From positions 1 through 64,000 of the forward strand of contig NZ_AJYQ02000094.1 in NCBI RefSeq assembly GCF_000287055.2: a DNA stretch of 64,000 bases, read 5' to 3'. Under the pieces are notes generated by a model. It saw only the letters and a list, made by a program, of their open reading frames with translations. It was not told the DNA's origin and made no database searches. Below, one piece after another: positions 38,743-48,014 of the stretch. The stretch is from Vibrio genomosp. F10 str. ZF-129 (GTDB taxonomy: Bacteria; Pseudomonadota; Gammaproteobacteria; Enterobacterales; Vibrionaceae). The stretch's first letter is position 1. The number at the start of each line of letters is the position of its first letter. Made by a program: the position numbers and the translations under genes.

Positions 38743-38775
38743 CGCGATAAAACATGCTCTGTTAAAAATGGTCAA

Positions 38776-38804
38776 CAAAAAAGGCCTGCGAATGTGCAGA
38801 CCTT
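38776..38804 (-). terminator. chiS terminator
   Basis: On the minus strand, AAGGTCTGC and GCAGGCCTT form a 9-base stem with one mismatch and a 6-base loop, followed by a six-T run, 35 bases after the chiS stop. Confidence 0.85.
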
Positions 38805-38838
38805 ATAAGGGTAGGTTATTGGGTTAATACAGGAGAAG

Positions 38839-41800
38839 CTAGCTGGTTAAGAGGTGTTGGAGCTTATCTCTTAGCGCAATGATGTGTGTTCTCTCTGGGC
38901 TTTGCTCCTGACAGTGCTCCAATATATATTCAATTGAGCTTAATACCGTTCGCCACCTTGGTGTCTTAGGCAGCGTTTCTTGGCGCAAGTACTTATCCAA
39001 AGTTCGAGTTTGTAACGTGCTTCTGTCTAGATAGACTCGCCATAGGCCGCTTTGTTCGGCGAATGCAAATTTGCTCTGCCCTGTCACTCTCTCCCAATAC
39101 TCAATCGCATTGGTCATCGCTTCGACTAAGACTTCCCTCATTATATCTTGTTTAGATTTGTTCTCGCCCCCGACCCGATCGGCAATGCGAGTAAATTCAC
39201 CACCAAGCTCCTTCAGTTGCTGCAGTTTATCTTTATCCCCTTCAAAGGCATAACTTGAAAGGGCTTCAACAGCGGTTTCTAGGTTGCCAATGCGTGCCGC
39301 GTTCACACTGCCCCCAACGTTAAAGATATACATCGCTTTTAACCCAGACTCTTCGGGTAGTTTTAGTATGTCTGTCGAAATGTTTTGACGGATGTCCTCA
39401 ACATAAATATCAATGTTGCCGCAATAGTGTTCTAGCTCAACGGTAAGGTATTTCGGGGCGATCATTTCATCAGCGTTTGACCGTTTTAATTGCTCGGGGC
39501 TTCGTCTGAACAGCTTTGAAGCCGCTTCGTTAGCAAATCGCACCTTATTGTCGTCCCTCACACATAAAATGGCTTCCGGGGCCGATTCTAATTGTTCTAG
39601 TAGGCGGCCTTGAGTCTCTAACAAGCTCGCTTCAACCATCGCACGTCGTTTTAATTCAACTTGAAGCTGATCGTTCTCGATACGTCGTTTTTCAGCTTGG
39701 CTCGCCGATAAGTGGGCGGTAATTCGAGCCGCCAGCTCTTGTTTGTTAAAGGGTTTAGACAGATAGTCGTTTGCACCGGCATCAAACCCTCTGACACGAT
39801 CGTCGGTTTGGTTAAGGGCCGTTAACATAATGATAGGCAGCTCTGAGTGATCGTATTGCTCACGAAGCTTTTCACATACGCTGTAGCCAGATAGCCCAGG
39901 CATCATAACATCTAAGAGTAACAGTTCTGGCTTCTCTTTCTGCACTTGCTCTAGAGTTTCATGGCCATCTTTTGCTGTCCTGACTCGGTAGCCTTCAATA
40001 CGTAGAAAGCTATCGAGAATACGTAAGTTTACCGGTTCGTCATCTGCGACTAGTAATAAAGGTCCTTGTGGGTTTTCAGGCAAGCTACTTTGATCGGGCA
40101 ATACCACTTCGTTGAGATCCGGTGCGTGGAAGTGGCTGGTTTCACCTAAACCTGCAGCTTCTATTTCATGGTCAAGCGCCAATGGAAGGGTAAAGCTAAA
40201 TGTAGTGCCGACCATGGGTTGGCTGCTGACATACAAAGAACCGTTCATAAGCTCAATTAACTGGCGGCTTATTGATAAACCAAGTCCTGTCCCTTGACGG
40301 TAACGGCTAGAGTCGCTTCCTGCTTGAATTAATGGTTCAAAAATATGCTCGAGCTGATCCGCTGGGATCCCCTGACCGGTATCAACGACCTGGACACGAA
40401 GATTGTCATCGACCACATTCGCAGAAATAACGATTTTACCTTCCGAGGTATACTTAATCGCATTACCGATAAGGTTATATAAGACCTGTTCTAATCTTTG
40501 TGGATCGGCAGAAACCCAAAGGAGTTCTTCCGGTACTTGGTTAATGATTCGGATCGGCTTATTGCCAAGCAAGTGGTTAGATAATTCTAGAACCAGTCGA
40601 GTTGCGCTAGAAAGATCGACGGCACTGCAATGAATATCTAGGTTTCCATAGCGCATTTTATGGTAATCAAGAAGGTCGTCGACCAAGGTTGCTAGGCGTT
40701 GGCCGCTACTGATGATGATATTGAGCTGGTACTTATGATCAGCGGTAATTGGGCCATTGGCTCCAGACACCAGAGACTCAGCAATGCCGACCATGCCATG
40801 CAGTGGAGTACGAAGTTCATGAGACGTTGTGGCTAAGAATTCGTCTTTAAGCTTATTGGCTAAGTGGAGCTCTTCATTCTGCTTTTTAATGAGATGAATG
40901 TTGCTTTCTAATTCGCTGTTTTGAGATTTAATGAGCTTCATTTTTTCCCGAATCGATCGTTGCATCCGTTCAAAGCTCACCGCCAATCGGCCAATTTCGT
41001 CTTTTCGCTCAGTATTGATCATCGTTTCATCGAGATCACCGGCGGATACTTTCTCTGCCGCCCAAGTCAGTTTTAACAGGGGTGATGTAATAAAATTCGA
41101 CAAATAATGCGAAGCGATAACCACTAAGACTAATGCACTGAACATAGCGATAACAAACAACTTCTCTAGCTGATGTACGCGAGCAAACGCTTCTTTTTCC
41201 GGTACTTCGACAACGATAGCCCAGTTGATGCTTTTAAACGTGATAGGGCTATAGGCCGCTATGGTTTTCTCATCTTCAGTATTGGTATACGTTCCAACCG
41301 CGGTTAAACCTTTGAGAGCGAGATCAATGACTTCAATACTGGTTTTGATATCTTCCTGCTGGAAAGCCATAGAGCGACTCTGGTGATCCTGCCCGACTAG
41401 TAAGGTTCTCATTGATGAGGTTTTATTAGTATCGGCAATCAGCTTGGTTATGCCGTTATTGGGAAGGCGAAACATAGCATAACTGTGTAAATAGCCTTGC
41501 TGAATAATAGGCGCACCTAACCAGGCTACAGCTTGTCCGTCTGCAGAGGAAAAGTCAGAAAGGATAACTGGTGTGAAATCAACATTGTTTGATCGTTTTT
41601 CTTTGACCAGCTCTTTTAGTGTTTGAAAAGTCGTTCCTAAGTTCGAGTTTTGATATTTTCCGCTCAGTAGGTTGGTGCCGTAATAATCATTTTTTAGGAT
41701 GGAATAGGTGACATTACCGGTGATATCGACAAGCAGGATGTCATCAAAATCGGATCGTTTAAGTAACTCTTGATAGGCCCAGTGGTATCTTTTATGCAGT

Positions 41801-42225
41801 AGACGATAGCGCTCACTGCCGATGTAAGCACTGGATTGTGGCAGAATCGATGTTCTAATTTGATCGCCAGAGCCTTCAATGTATCGCTGCTGGGCATGTT
41901 GGCGAGCCTGTTCGATGTCGGCGCCTAAGTTTTGGAAAGCGTTGACCAAACCATAAAAGCGCCCGCCACTGGCATAAGCGAGTTCTGAACGAACAAAGCC
42001 CATCACTTCTGACTCTTGCGCATACAGATAATCAACCACTTGCTTCTGTTTTGTATCACGGACCGACGTCACATGAGACGTACTCTGTTCTTGTAAGTCT
42101 GTACTGTGAGAATGAATGAAAAACAGTGCCACGACGGTAAGAGGAGTGATACTCAAGACTAGAAACGCCAACATCAAGGTGTTTTGGAGACGTTTGAATT
42201 TCTGTTTACGATAAAACCTGAACAT
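38839..42225 (-). CDS. chiS: Chitin-responsive hybrid sensor ChiS
   Basis: Membrane regulator of chitin catabolism. In V. cholerae it is repressed by the chitin-binding protein and, unusually, acts itself as a DNA-binding activator of the chitobiose operon. In order in these 1128 residues: a membrane helix (about 18-38), a large periplasmic sensor region (39-355), a second helix (about 355-375), HAMP (to about 425), a helical linker, histidine kinase (SHELRTPL with H469; N-box NLIGNAIKYT near 585; DTGQGIP and GTGLGLSIS), receiver (D772 in LLLLDVMMPG, KPF near 822), a PAS-like segment (about 865-925) and a C-terminal region that corresponds to the non-canonical DNA-binding domain. H469 and D772 have the numbers reported for V. 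cholerae. It has its own terminator and lies 890 bases upstream of its target operon. Confidence 0.96.
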   Translation of the reverse strand: MFRFYRKQKFKRLQNTLMLAFLVLSITPLTVVALFFIHSHSTDLQEQSTSHVTSVRDTKQKQVVDYLYAQESEVMGFVRSELAYASGGRFYGLVNAFQNLGADIEQARQHAQQRYIEGSGDQIRTSILPQSSAYIGSERYRLLHKRYHWAYQELLKRSDFDDILLVDITGNVTYSILKNDYYGTNLLSGKYQNSNLGTTFQTLKELVKEKRSNNVDFTPVILSDFSSADGQAVAWLGAPIIQQGYLHSYAMFRLPNNGITKLIADTNKTSSMRTLLVGQDHQSRSMAFQQEDIKTSIEVIDLALKGLTAVGTYTNTEDEKTIAAYSPITFKSINWAIVVEVPEKEAFARVHQLEKLFVIAMFSALVLVVIASHYLSNFITSPLLKLTWAAEKVSAGDLDETMINTERKDEIGRLAVSFERMQRSIREKMKLIKSQNSELESNIHLIKKQNEELHLANKLKDEFLATTSHELRTPLHGMVGIAESLVSGANGPITADHKYQLNIIISSGQRLATLVDDLLDYHKMRYGNLDIHCSAVDLSSATRLVLELSNHLLGNKPIRIINQVPEELLWVSADPQRLEQVLYNLIGNAIKYTSEGKIVISANVVDDNLRVQVVDTGQGIPADQLEHIFEPLIQAGSDSSRYRQGTGLGLSISRQLIELMNGSLYVSSQPMVGTTFSFTLPLALDHEIEAAGLGETSHFHAPDLNEVVLPDQSSLPENPQGPLLLVADDEPVNLRILDSFLRIEGYRVRTAKDGHETLEQVQKEKPELLLLDVMMPGLSGYSVCEKLREQYDHSELPIIMLTALNQTDDRVRGFDAGANDYLSKPFNKQELAARITAHLSASQAEKRRIENDQLQVELKRRAMVEASLLETQGRLLEQLESAPEAILCVRDDNKVRFANEAASKLFRRSPEQLKRSNADEMIAPKYLTVELEHYCGNIDIYVEDIRQNISTDILKLPEESGLKAMYIFNVGGSVNAARIGNLETAVEALSSYAFEGDKDKLQQLKELGGEFTRIADRVGGENKSKQDIMREVLVEAMTNAIEYWERVTGQSKFAFAEQSGLWRVYLDRSTLQTRTLDKYLRQETLPKTPRWRTVLSSIEYILEHCQEQSPERTHIIALRDKLQHLLTS

Positions 42226-42408
42226 AATAAGACGTTACTTTCCCTAAGGCAGAGTGATGATCGTTAAAATCATCGAGCAAAGTAAAAACAGTTAAAATGA
42301 CAAAATTAACGAGTTTTTTTACTTTGACAAGTAAGTCGCTACTAATTCGTGTTCAAAGGCGCAGAAAAGTGCCGCTGCGCACAGTTTGGAGTCTCGATTT
42401 CATCGTAC

Positions 42409-43434
42409 TTAGACTTTGCTTGCTTTGTAGATAGCAAACTTACTGGTCTTATTTAGAGTCTCGCAATTATGGAATGCTTGTTGAATGATCGGTGGGTATT
42501 TAAGAAAACTGTTCGCAACAATAAAAAGTTGTCCTCGTTTTTTTAGTTTTTTCGGGGCGTCAGCAAGCAGTGTTTCTGTCGCGCTATAGCTGGTCTCTAA
42601 CCCTGAGTGGAAAGGGGGATTACTGATTATAAATTGGTAATCATTCGCGCAGTCTGAATAAACATCGGAGGCGAATACGTGACCAGAAAGACCATTAGCG
42701 ATCAGCGTTTGTTGTGTCGATGCGACAGCAAGTGCACTGATGTCACACATTTCCAGGTTAATCTCCGGGTTAAGCGTTGCCATCACCGCTCCGAGGACGC
42801 CTGCACCACAACCAAAATCGAGGACTTTTCCCTTTAATGAGGGAAGTGTATCGAGGAGTAATTGACTGCCAATATCAAATTCACCATGACTAAAAACACC
42901 CGGCAGACTTTTTATGGTGAGGTTTTGATCGTTATAACTGACCTGATAGGTTTTGAACCATTCGTTTAAAGAAAACGTCGCGGGTTGCTCGGTGCATTGC
43001 CCGAAGTAAAACGAGCAGCGTCTTGCTGAATCAAATTTGGTGATTGGGCCATAAGGTTTAAACATCTTTTCGATACTTTTAACCCCTGAGCGATTTTCTC
43101 CCACCACAACTATTTCCGTTTCCTTCCCAAGTTTACTCATCAACATAGAGAGTAAAAAATCCGCTTCAGCCTTGGCTTTGGGCCAATAAAGCAACACCAT
43201 ATCCGCTTGAGTCTGCTCAGTTAATTCAGCACCAAAATAGCAATTAAGTTTGTCGTGGCGTTTGGCTTGTCGATAGTAACCATAGTTGGTGGTGTAAATC
43301 GACACAGATTCACAGTGGTCTGTCAGTTCAAGTGGAAAAAGATCTTCCGCTTCGCCGGCAACAAGGACGTGCTTTCCTTTGAAGTAAGCGAGTTGACGTT
43401 GAGCAATTTGACTAGGGGCGGTATAAGCAGACAT
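42409..43434 (-). CDS. rsmC: 16S rRNA (guanine-1207-N2)-methyltransferase
   Basis: Methylates G1207 of 16S rRNA in the small subunit. The 341 residues have the tandem methyltransferase layout: a degenerate N-terminal domain and an active C-terminal domain with the SAM motif [16 protein letters not shown] near 200 and the catalytic NPPFHSG (in [11 protein letters not shown]) near 265. NPPF fits an N-directed methyltransferase. It is transcribed toward chiS with a 183-base gap, and its promoter is probably in the 79-base space after the PerM-like gene. Confidence 0.94.
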   Translation of the reverse strand: MSAYTAPSQIAQRQLAYFKGKHVLVAGEAEDLFPLELTDHCESVSIYTTNYGYYRQAKRHDKLNCYFGAELTEQTQADMVLLYWPKAKAEADFLLSMLMSKLGKETEIVVVGENRSGVKSIEKMFKPYGPITKFDSARRCSFYFGQCTEQPATFSLNEWFKTYQVSYNDQNLTIKSLPGVFSHGEFDIGSQLLLDTLPSLKGKVLDFGCGAGVLGAVMATLNPEINLEMCDISALAVASTQQTLIANGLSGHVFASDVYSDCANDYQFIISNPPFHSGLETSYSATETLLADAPKKLKKRGQLFIVANSFLKYPPIIQQAFHNCETLNKTSKFAIYKASKV

Positions 43435-43513
43435 GGTTGAATTCAGTAATAGATCAAGTGAGGGCTGATCTTCTCATAATCTGCCCTCAGCTAGAAGTGT
43501 TTCGTGTTCAGGG

Positions 43514-44599
43514 TTAGCTATTATCTTGTTTTGTTAAAAAGCCTTTGAAGTCTTCTTCATAGATAGTAAACAGTACCATGGTGATAGCGAAAATAAGAGG
43601 GCCATAGATAAGGCCAATCAAACCAAAGAGTTGTATGCCACCGAGTAATGAAAAGAAAATCATCAGTGTGTTCATGCCTGCGCTACCTTGCATCAGTAGC
43701 GGACGCAATATGTTATCAATCGATCCAACAATGGCGACGCTCCATATGGCTAAGAAAATTGCCCAGTTAGTATCACCGGTTAAGTAAAGGTAGATGGTGG
43801 CAGGAATCCAAATCAGTGCGGTTCCTACGACTGGAATAAAGGAAGCAAACCCCATCATGGTTCCCCAGAATAAGCCCGGGAAGCCCGCTAGCCACATACC
43901 TAATCCGCCCGCAATGCCTTGTGCTATGGCGGTGAGAAACGATCCCATAACCGCAGATTTAGAAACCTGTTCAATCTCAGCGAGTAAGCGATCTTCTTGG
44001 CTACGAGAGAGAGGTAATATATGACGAATCGCCCTGATGATTTTGTCGTGATCGCGCAGCAAAAAGAACAGCACAAACAACATTAAAAAGAAGTCCATTA
44101 GGAAACTTGTGGCGTCACCTAAAATTTTAGCGCTAATACCGACGATGTTCGATCCTAGTGATGTTGCAAATTGCCCAACTTTTGCTGCTATTTGTTGAGG
44201 ATTAATTCCATCAAATGGTAGATACGTGTTAGCAAAAGCGAGGGTTTTTACCACCAGAGGGTGATCGAATAATGTGTTGATTCCCCCGTGGGTCACCCAG
44301 TGGTAAGTACTTTGGGAAAATGTCGATCCTTGCTGAACAATGGCGGCAAAAACCACCATTAAAGGCAGTACAATAATAAAGGTTAAGATGATACAAGAGA
44401 GTAGAGAAACGGTATTTTTATGTTTAGGGAGCTTTGTTTCAAGCCAATCGTGGATAGGGAACATCAACAGTGAAATAATAAAGGCCATCACGATTGAATT
44501 GACGTAGGGTTGAATCAGTAAATAGCAGGCATAGGCTGAGGCGACTAATGCTGCAATAAGTACCCAGTGGCTAGAATTTATTTGGACTTTGTCTTTCAC
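43514..44599 (-). CDS. AI-2E family transporter (PerM type)
   Basis: Integral membrane protein of the AI-2 exporter/PerM superfamily. The 361 residues have about eight membrane segments: a pair near the N-terminus (13-35, 38-55), another near 60-85, a long periplasmic loop, and four or more in the second half, with the family motif IPVVGTALIWIPATIYLYL and the GSAGMNTLMIFFSLLGGIQLFGLIGLIYGPL segment. Members include TqsA, YdiK and Na+/H+ exchangers, so the substrate cannot be inferred. The end is a short charged tail. Confidence 0.85.
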   Translation of the reverse strand: MKDKVQINSSHWVLIAALVASAYACYLLIQPYVNSIVMAFIISLLMFPIHDWLETKLPKHKNTVSLLSCIILTFIIVLPLMVVFAAIVQQGSTFSQSTYHWVTHGGINTLFDHPLVVKTLAFANTYLPFDGINPQQIAAKVGQFATSLGSNIVGISAKILGDATSFLMDFFLMLFVLFFLLRDHDKIIRAIRHILPLSRSQEDRLLAEIEQVSKSAVMGSFLTAIAQGIAGGLGMWLAGFPGLFWGTMMGFASFIPVVGTALIWIPATIYLYLTGDTNWAIFLAIWSVAIVGSIDNILRPLLMQGSAGMNTLMIFFSLLGGIQLFGLIGLIYGPLIFAITMVLFTIYEEDFKGFLTKQDNS

Positions 44600-44697
44600 A
44601 ACGATGACCTATCTCTTTATGTGTAGAGAGCCATAATGACGTTAAAGCAGAAGGTTATCAACGGAGAACATTCAGTTATTGTTTGGAGGTTAGGTGA

Positions 44698-44817
44698 ATG
44701 GGGTGTTGTAATAATAGTGAAAGTGATAAGTCTTCCTGTAAAAAAGGGCGACATATTCCTTGGTTTACGCTCACGTTAATGGCGTTGTTACTGCTCGTTG
44801 TTTTGAATTGGCAATAA
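44698..44817 (+). CDS. Small membrane protein, 39 residues
   Basis: ATG 44698 opens a 39-codon frame ending at TAA 44815-44817, with a perfect GGAGG eight bases upstream. The peptide starts MGCCNNSESDKSSCKKGRH, a polar stretch with three cysteines, followed by one hydrophobic helix (about 21-36, PWFTLTLMALLLLVVLN). It lies divergent to the PerM-like gene and convergent with hemL, whose terminator begins in its 3' end. The strong ribosome site and the clear polar/hydrophobic partition suggest a real gene. I do not recognise a family. It could be a small regulator of a membrane complex or a metal-linked peptide; that is a guess. Confidence 0.65.
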   Translation: MGCCNNSESDKSSCKKGRHIPWFTLTLMALLLLVVLNWQ

Positions 44818-44842
44818 AAAACGAGCCGTCATCAGCTCGTTA
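44816..44842 (-). terminator. hemL terminator
   Basis: On the minus strand, ACGAGC and GCTCGT form a 6-bp stem with an 8-base loop and a six-T run, 18 bases after the hemL stop; it also overlaps the end of the small ORF on the plus strand. Confidence 0.85.
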
Positions 44843-44859
44843 ATTATGGTGCTAAATCA

Positions 44860-46152
44860 TTACGCTTCTTGTGCAATGATGGCAAAACAGCGATCAGCGG
44901 CTTCGAGTGTCGCTTCAAGCTCTTTAGAGTCGTGGGCTAATGAGGTAAAGCTAGCTTCAAACGCAGAAGGGGCTAGGTATACACCGTGCTGAATCATCAA
45001 GTGGAAGAATCGTTTAAAACGTTCTACATCACACTTAGTCACGTCTTCATAGCAGGTTACGGTTTCTTGCTCAGTAAAGAAGAAGCCGAACATACCGCCT
45101 ACTTGGTTAACCGTTAGGGGAATACCGTGTTTGTCAGCCAAAGATTTAAAACCATCAGCAATGTATTTGGTTTTGCGAGCTAGGCGCGCTTCGTTGCCCT
45201 CTTCCTTTAATAGATTAAGGCATGCGAGACCAGCGGCCATTGCGACTGGGTTACCAGAAAGCGTACCAGCTTGATAGATCGGCCCTGTAGGAGCAATATG
45301 CTGCATGACTTCTTTAGAGCCACCAAACGCGCCTACTGGCATACCACCGCCAATCACTTTACCCAATGTCGTCAAGTCTGGTTTGATGTTGTAGTACGCT
45401 TGAGCACCACCCAAAGCGACTCTGAAACCGGTCATGACCTCATCAAAGATAAGTAGTGCACCTTCTTGATCACAGATTTCTCGTAGACCTTCATGGAAGC
45501 CTTCAACCGGTGGAATACAGTTCATGTTGCCAGCGACGGGTTCAACAATAATACAAGCTATTTCACCTTTATTGGCGGCAAATAGCTCTCGTACAGAATC
45601 AAGGTTGTTAAAGGTTGCTGTTAGAGTATGTTTAGCGAAATCTTCAGGCACGCCAGGAGAGCTAGGTTGACCCAGCGTCAGTGCACCTGAACCAGCTTTA
45701 ACAAGAAGGCTGTCAGCATGACCATGGTAACACCCTTCAAATTTAAGAATTTTGTCTCGGCCTGTATAACCACGAGCAAGACGAATAGCGCTCATCGTCG
45801 CTTCTGTTCCAGAGCTAACCATGCGCAGTTGTTCCATCGACGGAACCAGTTCAGAAACCAATTCAGCCATGTGGATTTCTGTTTCTGTTGGAGCACCAAA
45901 GCTTAAACCGCGGTGAGCTGCGTCAATGACTGCATCACGTATAACACTATGGTTATGGCCAAGAATCATTGGCCCCCATGATCCAACATAATCGATGTAG
46001 GCTTTGCCATCAGCATCAAAAATCAAAGGGCCATCTGCTCTTTCGACAAAAATAGGCGATCCACCCACACCGTTGAAGGCTCGAACAGGAGAGTTAACGC
46101 CGCCTGGAATGGTTTTTTGTGCCTTTTGATAGAGTTCTGCTGATTTGGTCAT
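44860..46152 (-). CDS. hemL: Glutamate-1-semialdehyde 2,1-aminomutase
   Basis: PLP enzyme that turns glutamate-1-semialdehyde into 5-aminolevulinate, the first dedicated tetrapyrrole precursor. The 430 residues include [11 protein letters not shown] at the N-terminus, [37 protein letters not shown], the [13 protein letters not shown] loop and the PLP lysine in [16 protein letters not shown]. Everything matches class III aminotransferases of the HemL type. It is divergent from erpA with an intergenic region of about 280 bases to the erpA GTG. Confidence 0.98.
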   Translation of the reverse strand: MTKSAELYQKAQKTIPGGVNSPVRAFNGVGGSPIFVERADGPLIFDADGKAYIDYVGSWGPMILGHNHSVIRDAVIDAAHRGLSFGAPTETEIHMAELVSELVPSMEQLRMVSSGTEATMSAIRLARGYTGRDKILKFEGCYHGHADSLLVKAGSGALTLGQPSSPGVPEDFAKHTLTATFNNLDSVRELFAANKGEIACIIVEPVAGNMNCIPPVEGFHEGLREICDQEGALLIFDEVMTGFRVALGGAQAYYNIKPDLTTLGKVIGGGMPVGAFGGSKEVMQHIAPTGPIYQAGTLSGNPVAMAAGLACLNLLKEEGNEARLARKTKYIADGFKSLADKHGIPLTVNQVGGMFGFFFTEQETVTCYEDVTKCDVERFKRFFHLMIQHGVYLAPSAFEASFTSLAHDSKELEATLEAADRCFAIIAQEA

Positions 46153-46433
46153 TGGTACATCCTCATTTGATTATTAGGACCAAGTTGCCTCGCATTGTAC
46201 CGATCCAAATTCAAACTAGAAATCTTTTGCTGATTTTTCTGTTCTTTTTCACATCTTAAAACGTATAGGTAGAATATTAACTTATTGAATCCGTGATTCT
46301 TGTTGTGGAGTACTTGAACGAATCAGTCAGGTATTGGATAATCGCGAGATTATTAAAAAAGATACACCCACTCCCTACTTCATTGCCGCATAATGACGTG
46401 GATGGGGATTTACAAGAAGTAAGAGAGGTCGTC

Positions 46434-46775
46434 GTGAGCGAAGTAAATGTACCATTGTCTTTTTCTGATGCAGCAGCAACGCGTGTTCAGACATTGATTG
46501 CAGAAGAAGAGAATCCAGAACTAAAACTCCGAGTTTATATTACAGGCGGTGGTTGTAGTGGTTTCCAATACGGTTTTACTTTTGACGAAAAGGTAAATGA
46601 TGGTGATACCACTATCGTAAATAGTGGTGTGACTCTGGTAGTTGATCCGATGAGCTTACAATATCTCGTTGGTGGTGTGGTGGATTATACAGAAGGGCTG
46701 GAAGGTGCGCGCTTCTTTATCGATAATCCTAATGCAACAACAACTTGTGGTTGTGGAGCATCATTCAGCGTTTAG
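46434..46775 (+). CDS. erpA: Iron-sulfur cluster insertion protein ErpA
   Basis: A-type carrier that delivers iron-sulfur clusters to apo-proteins, e.g. the isoprenoid enzyme IspG. I choose GTG at 46434 ([18 protein letters not shown]) because GAGAGG lies 9 bases upstream and this gives 113 residues, very close to E. coli ErpA at 114; an upstream ORF extension to 46293 is not conserved. The cluster cysteines are in [11 protein letters not shown] and CGCG near the C-terminus ([12 protein letters not shown]). It is adjacent to hemL on the opposite strand, a common pairing in Vibrio. Confidence 0.95.
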   Translation: MSEVNVPLSFSDAAATRVQTLIAEEENPELKLRVYITGGGCSGFQYGFTFDEKVNDGDTTIVNSGVTLVVDPMSLQYLVGGVVDYTEGLEGARFFIDNPNATTTCGCGASFSV

Positions 46776-46803
46776 ATATTTTTCGTAGTACAAACACAAT
46801 GAT

Positions 46804-46828
46804 GCAGTTAGGTGAAGCACCTAACTGC
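46804..46828. repeat. Perfect inverted repeat between erpA and the RND pair
   Basis: GCAGTTAGGTG and CACCTAACTGC form an 11-bp stem with a 3-base loop, 28 bases after erpA. No T run follows, so it is not a standard terminator; it may be an operator or an mRNA 3' end stabiliser. Confidence 0.8.
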
Positions 46829-46875
46829 CGCCTGCGAGTGAGGAAGTATCGCGGGACATAAAAAAAGGATGTTAT

Positions 46876-48006
46876 ATGCCGAACTTTCCTGTCGCTCGCT
46901 TTTTCTCTCAGCGTCCGTGGCTTGTCTCTTTAATTCTCATACTATTATTGACCGCATGGCTTGGATTAGGCTCACTCAAGGCTGAAGAGAGTGCCGCTAA
47001 GAATGCCAAACCGACCATCCCACTAGCGAAAGTTGTCTATCAAACCTTTACCGCTGAGCAAACCCCAAAGCGCATTGATCTTTATGGTCGAACTGCGCCG
47101 GATAGAGAAGCAAGAATAGGTGCCGAGATAGCCGGTAAAATTGACAAGTTAATCGTGCGAAAAGGCAGTTCTGTGAAGAAAGGACAGCTCATTGCCTCGA
47201 TTGACAAAAGCGATTTGTCGATTCAACTTGAGCGTGCTCAAGCGATGCTAAAAGTGAAAGAAAAAGAGTATAAAGCTTCCCAGTCTTTGAAGAAGAAAGG
47301 TCTGCAAGGCGAAGTTGCTTTTGCCAATGCTGAAGCTTCTTTAATCGAAGCCAAAGCCATGGTGAGTAATGTTAAAGTTGCTCTCGATAACACGCAAGTG
47401 ACCGCGCCGTTTTCAGGCATTGTTGATCATCTGTTTATCGAAGAAGGGGATTTCGTCGGTATTGGCGATCCTGTGGCAACGGTTATCGATCTGAGTCGAC
47501 TCGTTATTGAAGCGGATGTCAGTGAACGTCATATTCAAAAACTGACGGCAAAGCAGCCTGCCAAAATACGTTTTATTGACGGTACTGTTGTTGAAGGTAC
47601 AGTGCGCTATATCTCCCGTGTTTCTTCCAGTTCGACGAATACCTTCCCGCTCGAAATTGAAATCGCGAACCCGAACCAACGAATTCCTGCCGGCATCAGT
47701 GCCGAAGTTGAATTGACGCTCAATGAGCAGCTCGCCGTGAAAGTCACACCTGCGATGCTAGCACTCGATGCCGTAGGCAATTTGGGTGTTAAAACGCTTG
47801 AAAATAACATTGTCCGTTTTGTACCGATTCAGCTAGTGAAAGCTGAACAAGATGGGGTTTGGCTTTCAGGCCTTGGTGATGAGGTGGATATTATTACTGT
47901 TGGACAAGGTTTTGTTCGTGATGGAGATTCAGTCGAAGCGATTGAGTTTTCACAGCATGAACTGGCTCTGAAAGAAATCTCTCAGCAGCCTGATACTCAG
48001 CAGTAG
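46876..48006 (+). CDS. RND efflux periplasmic adaptor (membrane fusion protein)
   Basis: Adaptor that links the inner-membrane pump to an outer-membrane channel. The 376 residues begin with a hydrophobic membrane anchor (about 15-32), followed by the lipoyl-type half-motif with EARIGAEIAGKIDKLIVRKGSSVKKGQLIASID and its partner APFSGIVDHLFIEEGDFVGIGDPVATV, with a helical hairpin (about 115-165) between. A beta-barrel and membrane-proximal domain follow. It is 8 bases before the pump gene, and both probably form one operon; no outer-membrane channel gene is adjacent, so TolC is likely shared. Confidence 0.92.
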   Translation: MPNFPVARFFSQRPWLVSLILILLLTAWLGLGSLKAEESAAKNAKPTIPLAKVVYQTFTAEQTPKRIDLYGRTAPDREARIGAEIAGKIDKLIVRKGSSVKKGQLIASIDKSDLSIQLERAQAMLKVKEKEYKASQSLKKKGLQGEVAFANAEASLIEAKAMVSNVKVALDNTQVTAPFSGIVDHLFIEEGDFVGIGDPVATVIDLSRLVIEADVSERHIQKLTAKQPAKIRFIDGTVVEGTVRYISRVSSSSTNTFPLEIEIANPNQRIPAGISAEVELTLNEQLAVKVTPAMLALDAVGNLGVKTLENNIVRFVPIQLVKAEQDGVWLSGLGDEVDIITVGQGFVRDGDSVEAIEFSQHELALKEISQQPDTQQ

Positions 48007-48014
48007 GAGCAACT

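Larger units (their letters stand above)
37887..38775. other. Long AT-rich spacer between chiS and the chitobiose operon
   Basis: About 890 bases without a convincing gene. Near the operon (37962-37989) a CCTCCG/CGGAGG hairpin lies in the likely leader. Three CGTTAAA copies occur at 38070, 38079 and 38109, and a possible CRP site at 38321-38336. The block at about 38480-38745 is richer in G and C (about 47 percent of 180 bases counted, against about 27 percent in the 120 bases counted nearby) and contains a GCGAC/GTCGC inverted repeat and a tandem GAGATTGAATAAG. I see no conserved protein in it; it may be a dispersed repeat or a non-coding RNA. Confidence 0.6.

Noticed and set aside
42359..42380. 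GCGCAG/CTGCGC hairpin between rsmC and chiS
   Set aside because: It is short and has no T run on the minus strand, so I do not call it a terminator.
46293..46433. Upstream extension of erpA to 46293
   Set aside because: The extension has no resemblance to ErpA proteins, and GTG 46434 has the ribosome site and the right length.
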